Origin: Candidatus Acetatifactor stercoripullorum
GTDB lineage: Bacteria > Bacillota > Clostridia > Lachnospirales > Lachnospiraceae
Direction: 5' to 3'
Assembly: GCA_019114005.1 (NCBI GenBank)
Contig: DXGH01000027.1
Coordinates: 1 to 64,000 of the forward strand
Length of the DNA stretch: 64,000 bases
Of this stretch, positions 35,021 through 45,100 are shown in pieces (the stretch's first letter is position 1; each line of letters opens with the position of its first letter). The position numbers and the translations under genes were made by a program. The notes under the pieces were generated by a model that saw only the letters and a list, made by a program, of their open reading frames with translations, had not been told where the DNA came from and searched no databases.

Positions 35021-36310
35021 TTACTCATAGCGCAAAGCTTCAATGGGATCCATTTTTGCCGCCTTATTGGCGGGATAGTATCCAAAAAACACCCCGATTG
35101 CCATGGAAAAGGTAAGGGACAGGATAATGCTGGAGACAGAAGGCGACGCCGGCGTTCCCAGCAGATCTGCCGCCGCCACTCCAAGCACTATGCCCAGCAC
35201 AATGCCGATCATGCCTCCGATCAGGCAAATCACAATGGCCTCCACAATAAACTGCAGACGGATGGAGCTGTTGGGCGCTCCCAGCGCTTTTCTGGTGCCG
35301 ATCTCTCTGGTTCTCTCCGTGATAGAGACCAGCATGATATTCATTACGCCAATACCTCCCACCAGAAGGGCTATCCCGGCGATTACCGCTATGGCTGTGG
35401 TAATGGTGGAAAGCATGCCGGACATACTCTCCACCATGGATGCCATGCTGAAAGCGGAAACCTCAAAATCCCTGTTGTTGCGGTAATAGGTATTGAAAAA
35501 CTGTTCTGTGACGGAGGCAAAGCGATCCGCATCCTCGGACGGAGAGGTCACTACCGTAAACTGGGCATACCCTTCCGAATGGTTCATCTCCTTGGCAGTG
35601 GTCAGCGGAATATAAAAGTTTGTGGCCACATCTCTATAGGAGGCGGTGGAAAAGCTCATAATGGTCTGCTCGTATTCATAGACCCCCACCACGGTAAACT
35701 GGTAGTAAGCGTCTCCTATGTTTACCTGCAGTATGCTTCCCACCGCTTCCTCCAAATCGGCCCCTTCACCCAGCAGATTTTCTACCGCCCGGTCTGAGAT
35801 AATGGCCACCATTGACGCCTCGTTTGTCTCTCTTTCCTCAAAAAAGCGTCCCGCCAAAAGAGTGGTATCCTGGGTCAAAAAATACCCAAGGCTCACCCCC
35901 TGGGCTGAGATATTGGCGTACAGATCTCCATCCTGAATCTGTCCGCTTCCCACTGCCTCCGACGCGGATATGGCAATCACCGAATCCCCATAGGTAGTGC
36001 AGTAATTTTCCAGCATCTCCTTTGTAAAATAATCCTCCTCTGAGGCTGCCGCCACAGTATTTCCTTCAGAAAAGGAGAGGCCGGACTCCGTGGAATCCTC
36101 TCTGGTCTTCTGCTGAAGTCCCACCATAATGTTGGAAGCTCCCATGGAGGACATGGTATCTGTCACATACATGGTCATGGAATCTCCCACTGTCATAATG
36201 GCGATCACCGAGGCAATTCCGATAATAATTCCCAGCATCGTCAAAAGCGCCCGCATCTTATTGGCCTTCAGGCTAAAAAGCGCCAGCCGGATATTTTCAT
36301 ATATCATCAT
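35021..36310 (-). CDS. MacB-type ABC permease (FtsX family)
   Basis: A 429-residue permease with one N-terminal membrane helix, a large extracellular MacB_PCD domain of about 230 residues and three C-terminal helices. The opening ENIRLALFSLKANKMRALLT and the segment ERTREIGTRKALGA are hallmarks of MacB/FtsX-like export permeases. The start overlaps the ATPase stop as ATGA. With the ATPase and the HlyD-like adaptor it forms a tripartite-type exporter for peptides, antibiotics or lipoproteins. The substrate is unknown. Confidence 0.9.
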   Translation of the reverse strand: MMIYENIRLALFSLKANKMRALLTMLGIIIGIASVIAIMTVGDSMTMYVTDTMSSMGASNIMVGLQQKTREDSTESGLSFSEGNTVAAASEEDYFTKEMLENYCTTYGDSVIAISASEAVGSGQIQDGDLYANISAQGVSLGYFLTQDTTLLAGRFFEERETNEASMVAIISDRAVENLLGEGADLEEAVGSILQVNIGDAYYQFTVVGVYEYEQTIMSFSTASYRDVATNFYIPLTTAKEMNHSEGYAQFTVVTSPSEDADRFASVTEQFFNTYYRNNRDFEVSAFSMASMVESMSGMLSTITTAIAVIAGIALLVGGIGVMNIMLVSITERTREIGTRKALGAPNSSIRLQFIVEAIVICLIGGMIGIVLGIVLGVAAADLLGTPASPSVSSIILSLTFSMAIGVFFGYYPANKAAKMDPIEALRYE

Positions 36311-37011
36311 ATGGCCGTTCCCCTCCTTTCTCCCAAAATGCAGCCGTCCTTTATGGTAATGACTCTCTGGGTCTCCTCCGCCAGCTCCGGGGAGTGCGTG
36401 ATCAGCACAATGGTCTTTCCCTGTTTTTTGTGAAGCTCATGGAACAAATCCATAACCATTCTGCCTGTTACAGAATCCAAAGCTCCCGTTGGTTCATCTG
36501 CCAGAATAATGGCAGGATTATTTGCCATGGCCCGGGCAATGGCCACCCGCTGCTTCTGGCCTCCCGAAAGCTCCTCCGGCAGATGCTTCATACGGTCGCC
36601 CATTCCCACCAGCTCCAAAAGCTCCTTAGCCCTCTGAATTCTTTTTTTATTGGGCATTCCTGCATAGAGCATGGGCATTTCCACATTTTTCAAGGAATTG
36701 GTCTTGGGAATCAGATTATAGGTCTGAAAGACAAAACCAATTTTGCGGTTTCTGATTCGTGACAGCTCCATATCCTTGGCCGCCGTCATGTTTACTCCGT
36801 CCAGTATATAGCTTCCGGACGTGGGGCGGTCCAGAGATCCGATAATATTCATCAACGTGGATTTTCCAGAGCCAGAGGCCCCCACAATAGCCACAAATTC
36901 GCCCTCTCGCACTGTCAGGTCGATTCCCTTGAGCACCTCCAGCTCATTGGGCGTTCCCACATAAAAGCGCTTTCGTATTTCCTTCATTTCGATGATTATG
37001 CGCCCTTCCAT
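36307..37011 (-). CDS. ABC transporter ATPase, MacB/LolD type
   Basis: A 234-residue ATPase. The Walker A motif is GASGSGKST near residue 43, the signature LSGGQKQR near 145 and Walker [13 protein letters not shown] near 163, with the H-loop ITHS near 200. The [22 protein letters not shown] segment is typical of the LolD/MacB export group. It is placed directly after the HlyD-like gene (stop and start adjacent) and overlaps the permease start, so all three are co-translated. Confidence 0.92.
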   Translation of the reverse strand: MEGRIIIEMKEIRKRFYVGTPNELEVLKGIDLTVREGEFVAIVGASGSGKSTLMNIIGSLDRPTSGSYILDGVNMTAAKDMELSRIRNRKIGFVFQTYNLIPKTNSLKNVEMPMLYAGMPNKKRIQRAKELLELVGMGDRMKHLPEELSGGQKQRVAIARAMANNPAIILADEPTGALDSVTGRMVMDLFHELHKKQGKTIVLITHSPELAEETQRVITIKDGCILGERRGTAI

Positions 37012-38490
37012 CTAAAAGCCTCCCATAGCGCCCCGGTTCTCCAAAAGCTCCTGCAGCGTCGTTCCTGTATTTTCCGTTCTCGGCACGATCACCTCCATGC
37101 CTTCCTCAATCTCAGAGCCGGATACCTCCGTATAATAATCGCTCTCAAGACCCTTCGTCACCGCAATCCGTCTGGTCTGGCCGTCCGCCGTAACCGCTTC
37201 CACATAGTATTCTCCATTCTCGTCCTCCTGCACAGACGCATAAGGAACCGTCAAAACATTTTCGCTTTCCTCCAAAATGATATTCAGTTTTGCCGTCATA
37301 TCCAGCTTTAGCAATTCATTTTCCGTTTCTATGGAAACCAGCACCTCGTAGGTCACCTCGGCGCCTCCCTCCGTAGCTTTTGGCGCAATCCAAGTGACCT
37401 TTCCGGAAAGCTCTTCCTCTCCGGTTCCATTGGTACGAATCACCACGCTCTGGCCTTCTTTTATTTTCCCGATATCATACTCGTCGATCTGAGCGGATAC
37501 CTGAAGGGCGTCCGCATTCTCAATGGTTGCCAGAATGCTGCCGTTGTACACATCTCCGGGATCCACGTTGACGGCTGTGATAATGCCGCTTATGGGCGCG
37601 CTGACAGTACACTGCTCAAGCTGCTTCTCATATTGACGTATCTGCTGCTCACTGGTCAGCCCGCTGGTAGACGCGCTCAGCCGGGCGGTTGTCAGGCTGT
37701 CCGATCTGGTGTTTACCGTGGTCTCATTGTTTCTGGCCGAGTCATCCTTTGCCCGCACCTGTTGGTAATAGGCGTCCAGTCTGGTGTCTGCGGCAGTGGA
37801 AGCGCTGTCATAGGCCGTCTTGCAGGCGCTCTCGGTCTGCAGGGCGCTGTTGTAGCGCAAAAGCAATACCGCCCCTTCCGCATCTCCGCTGCTGACAGAA
37901 GCGCTTCCCTGGTATGCTTCATAAGCCTTTTTCGCCTCGCTGGAAGCCGTCTTTGCGTCATTATACGCCTTTTCGGCGTCCTGCAGGCTGGAAAGGGCGT
38001 CCTGATAGTCCTCCCAGGCGGAGGCTGCATCCTGATCTGCTCTCTCTGCATCAATGTTTCTTACCTGCTGTACCTCTTGAAGACTTCTCTCCGCCGCAGA
38101 TATGTCCAGCTGGCTTCTCTCGCTTGACGCATTCAGCGAAGCACGTGCATCCTCGAGATTTTGCTCAATGTCTTCTGTGGACAGCATACAGATCAGGTCG
38201 CCTGCCTGTACATAATCGCCCACCCCCACCTTCACGCTCTCCACGTCTATGCCGCTTAAGGGAACCGTCACTTCCTTTTCCTCCATGCCGGTTACTTTCC
38301 CTGTGGCGGAGATTGTATTCACCAGGGTGCGCCGCTCCACAAGGGCCGTCTCTGGCTGGTTTATGGCCTCAGCCAGCTCCTGTCCGGCTTTCCGTAAACG
38401 GGCTGCGGCATAAAAAAATACGCCCAGCGCCGCCGCAATCAGAATTCCTGCAATCAGCAGCTTTCTGTGTCTTGTGATAAAAGCTTTCAT
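37012..38490 (-). CDS. HlyD-family efflux adaptor
   Basis: A 492-residue membrane fusion protein. A membrane helix lies near residues 9-28. A split lipoyl/barrel-sandwich domain (VSATGKV-like ISATGKVTG and later SGIITAVNVDPGDVYNG) flanks a long Ala/Ser/Glu-rich coiled-coil hairpin near residues 105-300, and beta-barrel domains follow. In Gram-positive cells such adaptors link MacB-like pumps to the cell surface. ATG 38490 follows AGAGGAGAATAGA. The C-terminal RGAMGGF tail is glycine-rich, as in Firmicute relatives. Confidence 0.88.
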   Translation of the reverse strand: MKAFITRHRKLLIAGILIAAALGVFFYAAARLRKAGQELAEAINQPETALVERRTLVNTISATGKVTGMEEKEVTVPLSGIDVESVKVGVGDYVQAGDLICMLSTEDIEQNLEDARASLNASSERSQLDISAAERSLQEVQQVRNIDAERADQDAASAWEDYQDALSSLQDAEKAYNDAKTASSEAKKAYEAYQGSASVSSGDAEGAVLLLRYNSALQTESACKTAYDSASTAADTRLDAYYQQVRAKDDSARNNETTVNTRSDSLTTARLSASTSGLTSEQQIRQYEKQLEQCTVSAPISGIITAVNVDPGDVYNGSILATIENADALQVSAQIDEYDIGKIKEGQSVVIRTNGTGEEELSGKVTWIAPKATEGGAEVTYEVLVSIETENELLKLDMTAKLNIILEESENVLTVPYASVQEDENGEYYVEAVTADGQTRRIAVTKGLESDYYTEVSGSEIEEGMEVIVPRTENTGTTLQELLENRGAMGGF

Positions 38491-38622
38491 TCTATTCTCC
38501 TCTTTACGCTTTCTTCCTCTGCTGCCATTGCGCCGCCCTTTTTGTCTGCAGACAGCAAAAAAGAGTGAGGCCATGCGCCCAGCGCTGCCCCACCCCGTCA
38601 ATATGCAGCTTGCCTCTGAATC

Positions 38623-38934
38623 CTAATCCAAATGGAAAACCGGCTTCAAATCAATGCTCACCGGGCTGTTGTCCGGATTGGTCTCCATAATATCCGCCAT
38701 AAAATCCCACCATTTGCGGTTTATGGCGGTATCCGCTCCCTTGGCCCAAAGCTCCTCATCCTCGATCTCGATATAGCCAAACAAGGTCAAGGTCTCCTGA
38801 TCCAGAAAGATACTGTAGTTTTTGCCCCCATGCTCATGGATCATATCCTGCATTTCCGGCCAGAGCTCATTATGCCTCTTCTCATATTCCGCTTCCTTGC
38901 CGGGATATAGCTTCATTTTAAAACCCTTTATCAT
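38623..38934 (-). CDS. rhaM: L-rhamnose mutarotase
   Basis: A 103-residue protein of the RhaM family, which interconverts anomers of L-rhamnose. It opens MIKGFKMKLYPGKEAEYEKRHNELWPE (first 27 residues match the family), with YSIFLDQETLTLFGYIE and NRKWWDFMADIM carrying the conserved Tyr and Trp-Trp residues. ATG 38934 follows AGGAGGAGGCAGCT. No other rhamnose gene is nearby; it sits between a CPBP protease gene and the efflux adaptor gene on the same strand. Confidence 0.9.
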   Translation of the reverse strand: MIKGFKMKLYPGKEAEYEKRHNELWPEMQDMIHEHGGKNYSIFLDQETLTLFGYIEIEDEELWAKGADTAINRKWWDFMADIMETNPDNSPVSIDLKPVFHLD

Positions 38935-38976
38935 AGCTGCCTCCTCCTGTATCTCTTTTTAGCTACTTCTATTTTA

Positions 38977-39831
38977 TCATGGATTCTGAGAAACACAACC
39001 GGTATCTTTCCTCCGGGAACAGCTTCTAAACAGCAGGAGCAGCAAAGCAACGGACAATGCGCCCGCCGCTGCGGTAATCAAAACGCCCGCTGCCGGCGTC
39101 CCCCCTATGGGAAGATAAGGAAGCACCACCCCTCCTAAATTAAACATCATATGTAGCACCACTGCCGCAAGGACAGAGTCTGTTTTCCACGCCACTGCGC
39201 AAAACAAAAGCCCCAGCAGAAAGGCATATGCCATCCACAGTATCTGTCCGTGCACCAGACCAAAGGCCGCCGAGCTGACTGCTGCAGCTGCAGCCACAGG
39301 CACCGCTTTTCTCATTCGGGAAAAAATCATGCCCCGGAAAATCACCTCTTCTGCCACGGGAGCCGCCACAATCTGGGCTGCGGCCGTCAAAAGCGTCGTT
39401 GTGCCAAAAACCCCTGTAATCTCCTGCATATAGTCCTCAAGCATCCACTCCGGCAGAAAACCCATTCCAAAGGAAACAAATACATTCAGGGAAAGTCCAA
39501 GCAAAAGCAGAATGGGCAGAAGCTTCATAGAAAATGGCGCAAGCTCTGCCTCCGCTGCCAGCTTCTTTTTACGGATTCGGAAAAACAACCAGAGAAAAAG
39601 CACCGTCAGGCCATTGGAAAGAAGCAAAATCAAACCGATGTTTGCATAAATAGCTTCCACTACACGCTCCGTTATGGCCTGAACGTCAAATTCCGCACCC
39701 ACTGCCGCCAGCCTGAACGCCTCGGTGAAAATAAAAATAAATTGAAAGGCAAAAGATACCAAAAACTGCATCCCCACAAAAAGCAGCAGGTAGCAGACAG
39801 CCTTGCCAAATTGTTTGAAAAAGTTTCTCAT
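38977..39831 (-). CDS. CPBP-family intramembrane protease
   Basis: A 284-residue membrane protein with about eight helices. The CPBP (Abi/CAAX protease-like) motifs are present: PVAEEVIFRGMIFSRM near residue 168 with the Glu-Glu pair and Arg, FGLVHGQ with its His near 205, and LHMMFNLGG near 240. ATG 39831 is preferred, with AAAGGA eight bases upstream; a GTG at 39846 overlaps the LacI stop. Members have been linked to bacteriocin immunity and protein processing, but the target here is unknown. It is translationally coupled to the LacI gene. Confidence 0.85.
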   Translation of the reverse strand: MRNFFKQFGKAVCYLLLFVGMQFLVSFAFQFIFIFTEAFRLAAVGAEFDVQAITERVVEAIYANIGLILLLSNGLTVLFLWLFFRIRKKKLAAEAELAPFSMKLLPILLLLGLSLNVFVSFGMGFLPEWMLEDYMQEITGVFGTTTLLTAAAQIVAAPVAEEVIFRGMIFSRMRKAVPVAAAAAVSSAAFGLVHGQILWMAYAFLLGLLFCAVAWKTDSVLAAVVLHMMFNLGGVVLPYLPIGGTPAAGVLITAAAGALSVALLLLLFRSCSRRKDTGCVSQNP

Positions 39832-39842
39832 AGCAAATCCTT

Positions 39843-40943
39843 TCACACGATTCCCCCCTTTTTTGAAATACCATTCTGTGCTGTATGCCTTATATCCCTG
39901 GTGGAAGCCCTGACCGTCAATTCTCCGGCAAAGACCCTGTGCTGATGAGCCGACTTCCCTTCGATGATGTCAAAGAGGATATGGATGGTCTCAAGAGCCA
40001 TCTTTTCCACCGGCTGCTTTATGGTGGTCAGGGAGGGCGTCACATATTTTCCGATCTCCACTCCATCAAAGCCAGCCAGGGAAACCTCCCCCGGCACATC
40101 AATTCCAGCCTCTGCCAGCGCCTTTTGGGCTCCGATAGCCAGTGCGTCGGAAATGGCATACAGGGCGGTACAGGGAAGCCTTCTCCCATTCCCCCCTCTG
40201 GCCGCTCTTTCCAAAAACTCTCTGGCCACCACATAGCCGTTTTCCAAAGAGTAATCCTCTATGTCAGGCTTCATGGACAGGATCAAATCCTCCCGCACAG
40301 GAATTCCATTATCCCTTAAGGCTTTTTTATATCCCTGAAGGCGAAGCCGTCCAATGGACGCGTCCGTGGTTTTGGCACAGATAATGGCGATATCTCTGTG
40401 ACCGCTTCGGATGAGATAATCCACCATTTTATAGCTTTCCTTTTCATCGTTTACCGTCACCGAGGAATAGAAATGTCTGTTGTACTCTCTGGGAAGCACT
40501 CCGATGGTGCTGAGCACAAAGGGCACATGAAGCTGGGAAAGCTTTTCCTCACTGTGGTGAAAATAGCCGCCCAGAAAAATAATCCCCCGAAGCCTTTTTT
40601 CCTTTACCAGCTCAAGCGCCACATCCACCTCGTCCTCATTAAAATCCACATGCTGAAGCACCATGGAATATTTTTTCTTTTTGATCTGGGCCTCCATAAT
40701 CTTAATCATCTCGCTGAAAAAGGAGTTGCCGATTCCCTTTACCAGCACCGCAACAGCCCTTGCATCCTGACGCTTCAGGTTTCTGGCGCTGTTGTTGGGA
40801 ACATAGTTATATTCCCTGATAGCGTTTAAAACCTTCTGTTTCGTCTCTGGATTGATATCGGGGTGATTATTTATGGCGCGGGATACCGTGCTGACACCCA
40901 CTCCACAGATGCGGGCGATGTCCTTTATGGTAATTTCCTCCAT
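39843..40943 (-). CDS. LacI-family regulator (1)
   Basis: A 366-residue LacI/GalR regulator. The helix-turn-helix and hinge cover residues 4-60 (ITIKDIARICGVGVSTVSRA, then YVPNNSARNLKR), followed by a periplasmic-binding-protein-like effector domain with SDALAIGAQKALAEAG near residue 265. It follows malQ after 63 bases on the same strand and is coupled to the CPBP gene. It may act on malQ/glgP or on a distant sugar operon. No matching operator was seen between malQ and this gene. Confidence 0.87.
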   Translation of the reverse strand: MEEITIKDIARICGVGVSTVSRAINNHPDINPETKQKVLNAIREYNYVPNNSARNLKRQDARAVAVLVKGIGNSFFSEMIKIMEAQIKKKKYSMVLQHVDFNEDEVDVALELVKEKRLRGIIFLGGYFHHSEEKLSQLHVPFVLSTIGVLPREYNRHFYSSVTVNDEKESYKMVDYLIRSGHRDIAIICAKTTDASIGRLRLQGYKKALRDNGIPVREDLILSMKPDIEDYSLENGYVVAREFLERAARGGNGRRLPCTALYAISDALAIGAQKALAEAGIDVPGEVSLAGFDGVEIGKYVTPSLTTIKQPVEKMALETIHILFDIIEGKSAHQHRVFAGELTVRASTRDIRHTAQNGISKKGGIV

Positions 40944-41006
40944 AATGCTCAAACCTTTCTAAATCCCTGGCAGCCGCAGCCCCTTTCACTTTGGACTTAA
41001 CCAGCT

Positions 41007-42509
41007 TCAGGCCCTAAGACGGCCATACAGCCTTGTCAGCTCCTTGATTTTTTCTGCCAGCTCTTCTGTAAAATCTCCGTCCTTCATTCTCCATTTCCAG
41101 TTATCCCCTATGGTGGACGGTGTATTAATACGGGCCCTGGAATCCAGCCCAAGATAATCCTGCATGGGAATCACCGCCAGAGACGCAACACTGGCAAGGG
41201 CTGCCCGTATCAGTTCCCAGGCTGCGCTCTTGTCAGGCTCCTCTTCCTTCAAGCAATGATACAGATTCAAATAATCATCGCACAGCCTTCGATCCTCCCC
41301 CGGCAGCGACTTGTACCAGCCCAGAATAGTGTCATTGTCATGAGTTCCCGTATACACCACGCAGTTTCTGGTGTAATTATGGGGAAGATAATCGCTTTCC
41401 TCTCTGGAATCGAAGGCAAACTGCAAAACCTTCATGCCGGGATAACCGGTTCTCTCCACCAATTCTATCACAGAAGGGGTCAAAAATCCAAGATCCTCCG
41501 CAATTACTTCCTTTTCTCCCAGCTTCTTTTTCATGGTCTCAAAAAAGTCATAGCCCGGGCCCTTTTCCCAAACGCCGTTTTCAGCCGTAGGCTCGCCATA
41601 GGGAATGGAATAATATGCGTCAAAGCCCCGGAAATGATCGATTCTCACCACATCATACCGAAGATAGCAGCTCTCCATGCGTTTCATCCACCACTCATAT
41701 CCCGTTTCCTTATGATATTCCCACCGGTAAAGGGGATTCCCCCAAAGCTGTCCTGTTTCTGAAAATGCGTCAGGGGGACATCCTGCTACCGCCGTAGGCT
41801 CGCAGTTTTCATCAAATTGGAAAAGCTTGGGGTTTGCCCAGGCGTCTGAGCTGTCCAGCGCCACATAGATGGGAATATCTCCAATAATGCCAATGCCCTT
41901 CTTGTTTGCATAGCTTTTCAGCTTTTCCCATTGTGTGAAAAACAAGTACTGCACAAATTGGTAAAAGCACACCTCATCCGCAAGCTTTTCCCGGTACTGC
42001 TCCATGGCCGCAGGCTTCCTCAGCTTAATGTCGTCCTCCCACAGAATCCAGCTGATACCGCCAAAGGAATCCTTCAGGGCCATAAACAGCGCATAATCCT
42101 CCAGCCAGTAGCGGTTCTCCTCCACAAAGCCCGCAAATGCAGCATCCTTTTTTATTTCACTGTTTTCATAGGCCTCCCTAAGCATCTGAAACCTGTTTTC
42201 ATAAATTTTGCCGTAGTCAATGCTTTCTTCGTCCCCTCCAAAGTCAAAAGCACTGCACCTTTCTTTGCTGATCCACCCTCTTTCTATCAGTTCTTCGGGA
42301 TCAATAAAATAGGGATTGCCTGCAAAGGTAGAGAAGGACTGATAAGGCGAATCCCCATAGCTGGTGGGGCCTAAGGGAAGTATCTGCCAATAGGATTGGC
42401 CCGCCTCCTTAAGACGATCTACAAAATCATATGCCTCCTTTGAAAAACACCCGATCCCATAAGGGGAGGGCAGGCTTGCAACAGGCAGTAAAATTCCGCT
42501 TTTTCTCAT
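41007..42509 (-). CDS. malQ: 4-alpha-glucanotransferase, GH77
   Basis: A 500-residue amylomaltase that transfers alpha-1,4-glucan segments and releases glucose. The GH77 motifs appear in order: QILPLGPTSYGDSPYQ near residue 42, GDIPIYVALDSSDAWANP near 210, RIDHFRGF (catalytic Asp near 292), VIAEDLG (acid/base Glu near 340) and TGTHDNDT near 392. ATG 42509 follows GGAGAAAATT. It lies downstream of glgP but behind a strong terminator, so it may depend on read-through or its own promoter (TATGAT-like box near 42558). Confidence 0.95.
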   Translation of the reverse strand: MRKSGILLPVASLPSPYGIGCFSKEAYDFVDRLKEAGQSYWQILPLGPTSYGDSPYQSFSTFAGNPYFIDPEELIERGWISKERCSAFDFGGDEESIDYGKIYENRFQMLREAYENSEIKKDAAFAGFVEENRYWLEDYALFMALKDSFGGISWILWEDDIKLRKPAAMEQYREKLADEVCFYQFVQYLFFTQWEKLKSYANKKGIGIIGDIPIYVALDSSDAWANPKLFQFDENCEPTAVAGCPPDAFSETGQLWGNPLYRWEYHKETGYEWWMKRMESCYLRYDVVRIDHFRGFDAYYSIPYGEPTAENGVWEKGPGYDFFETMKKKLGEKEVIAEDLGFLTPSVIELVERTGYPGMKVLQFAFDSREESDYLPHNYTRNCVVYTGTHDNDTILGWYKSLPGEDRRLCDDYLNLYHCLKEEEPDKSAAWELIRAALASVASLAVIPMQDYLGLDSRARINTPSTIGDNWKWRMKDGDFTEELAEKIKELTRLYGRLRA

Positions 42510-42615
42510 AATTTTCTCCGTTCCGAAGCATTCAACTAAGCTTCTATACTTCTTTTATCATAATACACAAAAAGCGATGAGATTGGAAGCAGTTTTCTTT
42601 TTCCAGTCTGCTTCT

Positions 42616-42663
42616 AAAAAAGACCGCCCTGCATTGGGATGCGCCGCTGCAGAGAGGTCTTTT
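42616..42663 (-). terminator. Intrinsic terminator after glgP
   Basis: On the minus strand, AAAAGACC and GGTCTTTT (42656-42663 and 42618-42625) form the base of a long stem with an inner CTGCA/TGCAG pairing, and T residues follow. It lies just behind the glgP stop and is a convincing rho-independent terminator. Confidence 0.75.
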
Positions 42664-42665
42664 CC

Positions 42666-44936
42666 TTATCTCAGTTTCCAGATATCTCGATTGTATTCCG
42701 AGATGGTGCGGTCCGAAGAGAAAAATCCTGCCTTTGCAATGTTTACCAGCATCATTCTCTTCCATTTCTGACGGTTCTCATAATCCTTCAGGGCCTGATC
42801 CTTCACGCGGATGTAATCCTCCAGATCCAAAAGGGTCATAAACCAGTCCTTGTTCAAAAGCTCCTTGTAGAGACGCTCCAGATTCTCCGCATGTCCCACT
42901 GCCAGAGCCTCCTTGCTGACAATAAAGTCAACCGCTTCTTTAATGACGGGACTCTTCTCATAGTAATCCCTCGAAACATAATCTCCCTTGGCATAGTGAT
43001 CGATGACAGCCTCGCTCTTTTCTCCGAAAATATAAATATTTTCGTCTCCCACCAGCTCATGGATTTCCACATTTGCGCCGTCGCTGGTTCCCAGGGTGAC
43101 TGCGCCGTTTAACATAAATTTCATATTGCCGGTGCCCGACGCCTCCTTGGAGGCCAGTGAAATCTGCTCAGAGATATCGCAGGCCGGAATCAGCTTTTCC
43201 GCATAGCTTACATTATAGTTCTCCACCATCACCACCTTCATATAAGGGCTGACCTGGGGATCCTTGTTTACAATCTCTGAAAGAACCAAAATCAGATGAA
43301 TGATATCCTGAGCAATCACATAAGCCGGCGCCGCCTTTGCTCCAAAAAGGAAGGTGACCGGTGTGGACGGTTTCTTTCCAGCCTTAATCTCCAGATATTT
43401 ATGGATAATATACAGCGCGTTCATCTGCTGGCGCTTATACTCATGGAGACGCTTCACCTGAATGTCAAAAATAGAATTGGTATCCAGCTCCACCCCTTCC
43501 TTTTCCAGGATATGGGCTGCCAGCTGCTCCTTTTTCTCCTTCTTGATCTGGGCCAGTCTGTCCAGGACCTCCTCATCGTCTATCCTGGTCAAAAGCTTTT
43601 CCAGTTCCCTTGCATCCTTTTTGAAGCCATCTCCAATGGTCTGTGTCAAAAAGGCGGAAAGCTCCCTGTTACAGGACAAGAGCCAGCGTCTAAAGGTGAT
43701 TCCATTGGTCTTGTTGTTGAATTTTTCAGGATACAGCTTATAAAAATGGTTCAGCTCGGTTTTCTTTAAGATATCCGTGTGAATAGCCGCCACTCCGTTT
43801 ACGCTGTAGCCATAATGGATATCAATATGAGCCATGTGCACCTTATCGTCCTTGTCGATGATCTGTACCTTTTCATCCTCATATTTTTCAGCCACCCGCC
43901 TGCTTAACTCCTCAATCACGGGAACCAGCTGGGGAACCACCTGCTCTATATAGGAAAGGGGCCATTTTTCCAGCGCCTCCGCCAAAATAGTATGATTGGT
44001 ATAGGCACAGGTTTTGCTCACCACCTGAATGGCCTCATCCATGGTAAAGCCCTCCTGCCCGGTGAGAATCCGAATCAGCTCGGGAATCACCATGGTTGGA
44101 TGGGTGTCGTTGATCTGAATGGCCGCATACTCATTCATTTTGTGGAGGTCGCGGCCCGCTTCCTTTAATTCTTTTATAATGAGCTGGGCTCCGCTGCTGA
44201 CCATAAAATATTCCTGATAAATGCGCAGCAGATTTCCCGCCTTATCGGAATCGTCCGGATACAAAAACAGCGTCAGGTTTTTCTCCACTGCCTCCTTGTC
44301 AAAATCAATGCCTTTCTTCACAAGACTCTCGTCAACGGAAGCAATGTCAAACAAGTGCAGCTTATTTCTGCCGTTTCCATAGCCGATTACATCAATATCA
44401 TAGAGAACGGAGGTCACCTTCCTGTCCCCAAAGGCCACCTCAAAGGTACTTCCCTCCTTCTTCAGCCAGGAATTGCTCTCAATCCACTGATTTTTCTCCG
44501 CTCTCTGCAGATGATCCTCAAACACCTGCTTAAACAGGCCAAAATGATAATTCAGCCCGATACCGTCTCCCGACAATCCAAGAGTTGCAATAGAATCGAG
44601 AAAGCAGGCAGCCAGACGGCCCAGACCGCCGTTGCCCAAAGAGGGCTCCGGCTCCTCCTCCTCAATTCTGGAAAGCTCCTTGCCATTTTTTGCAAGAATT
44701 TCATTCAACTCCTCGTAAATTCCCAGATTGATCAAATTATTGGATAAAAGCTTTCCGATCAGAAACTCCATGGAAATATAATAAACCTTTTTCTCTCCTG
44801 CAATCACGGGAGTTTCCTCCATCCTGTTTTTCGCAAGCTGGAGTATGCAGTTATACAGCTGGGCGTCGGTACATGCCGCAATGTTCTTGCCATACATCCT
44901 TCCCGTAATCTCGTTTAACTGTTGTTCCAAATTCAT
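42666..44936 (-). CDS. glgP: Glycogen/maltodextrin phosphorylase, GT35
   Basis: A 756-residue phosphorylase that releases glucose 1-phosphate from alpha-1,4-glucans. The pyridoxal-phosphate lysine lies in [18 protein letters not shown] near residue 600. [19 protein letters not shown] near residue 80, QINDTHPT near 285 and [11 protein letters not shown] near 490 are all present. ATG 44936 follows AGGAGGCAGAACC. The family length is normally 750-850, so it is complete. Upstream lies a promoter with a perfect LacI-type operator in its spacer, and the divergent-neighbour LacI gene is encoded just beyond. Confidence 0.95.
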   Translation of the reverse strand: MNLEQQLNEITGRMYGKNIAACTDAQLYNCILQLAKNRMEETPVIAGEKKVYYISMEFLIGKLLSNNLINLGIYEELNEILAKNGKELSRIEEEEPEPSLGNGGLGRLAACFLDSIATLGLSGDGIGLNYHFGLFKQVFEDHLQRAEKNQWIESNSWLKKEGSTFEVAFGDRKVTSVLYDIDVIGYGNGRNKLHLFDIASVDESLVKKGIDFDKEAVEKNLTLFLYPDDSDKAGNLLRIYQEYFMVSSGAQLIIKELKEAGRDLHKMNEYAAIQINDTHPTMVIPELIRILTGQEGFTMDEAIQVVSKTCAYTNHTILAEALEKWPLSYIEQVVPQLVPVIEELSRRVAEKYEDEKVQIIDKDDKVHMAHIDIHYGYSVNGVAAIHTDILKKTELNHFYKLYPEKFNNKTNGITFRRWLLSCNRELSAFLTQTIGDGFKKDARELEKLLTRIDDEEVLDRLAQIKKEKKEQLAAHILEKEGVELDTNSIFDIQVKRLHEYKRQQMNALYIIHKYLEIKAGKKPSTPVTFLFGAKAAPAYVIAQDIIHLILVLSEIVNKDPQVSPYMKVVMVENYNVSYAEKLIPACDISEQISLASKEASGTGNMKFMLNGAVTLGTSDGANVEIHELVGDENIYIFGEKSEAVIDHYAKGDYVSRDYYEKSPVIKEAVDFIVSKEALAVGHAENLERLYKELLNKDWFMTLLDLEDYIRVKDQALKDYENRQKWKRMMLVNIAKAGFFSSDRTISEYNRDIWKLR

Positions 44937-45042
44937 GGTTCTGCCTCCTGTCATAAATCTCTTCTCTCAATATGTCTTGTAGGGTTCCTCGATTTTTCGC
45001 CGGCGAATATTTTACGCATTGGTAAATATCGCCCACGCTGGT

Positions 45043-45071
45043 AGCATATCACAGGAAAACGTTTTCCGCAA
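45043..45071 (-). promoter_or_regulatory. glgP promoter with LacI operator
   Basis: TTGCGG (45066-45071) and TATGCT (45043-45048), 17 bases apart on the minus strand, make a moderate promoter. The spacer and -35 edge hold the perfect 14-bp palindrome GGAAAACGTTTTCC (45054-45067), a classical LacI/GalR-family operator. It should be bound by the regulator encoded at 45101-46090; CcpA is an alternative. Confidence 0.65.
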
Positions 45072-45100
45072 GTGATTGTTTTTAATTTGTGCAATATCAC

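Noticed and set aside
38491-38601. N-terminal extension of the HlyD-like protein
   Set aside because: The Met at 38490 has AGAGGAG in front and begins a normal signal-anchor; the extension is basic and has no ribosome site.
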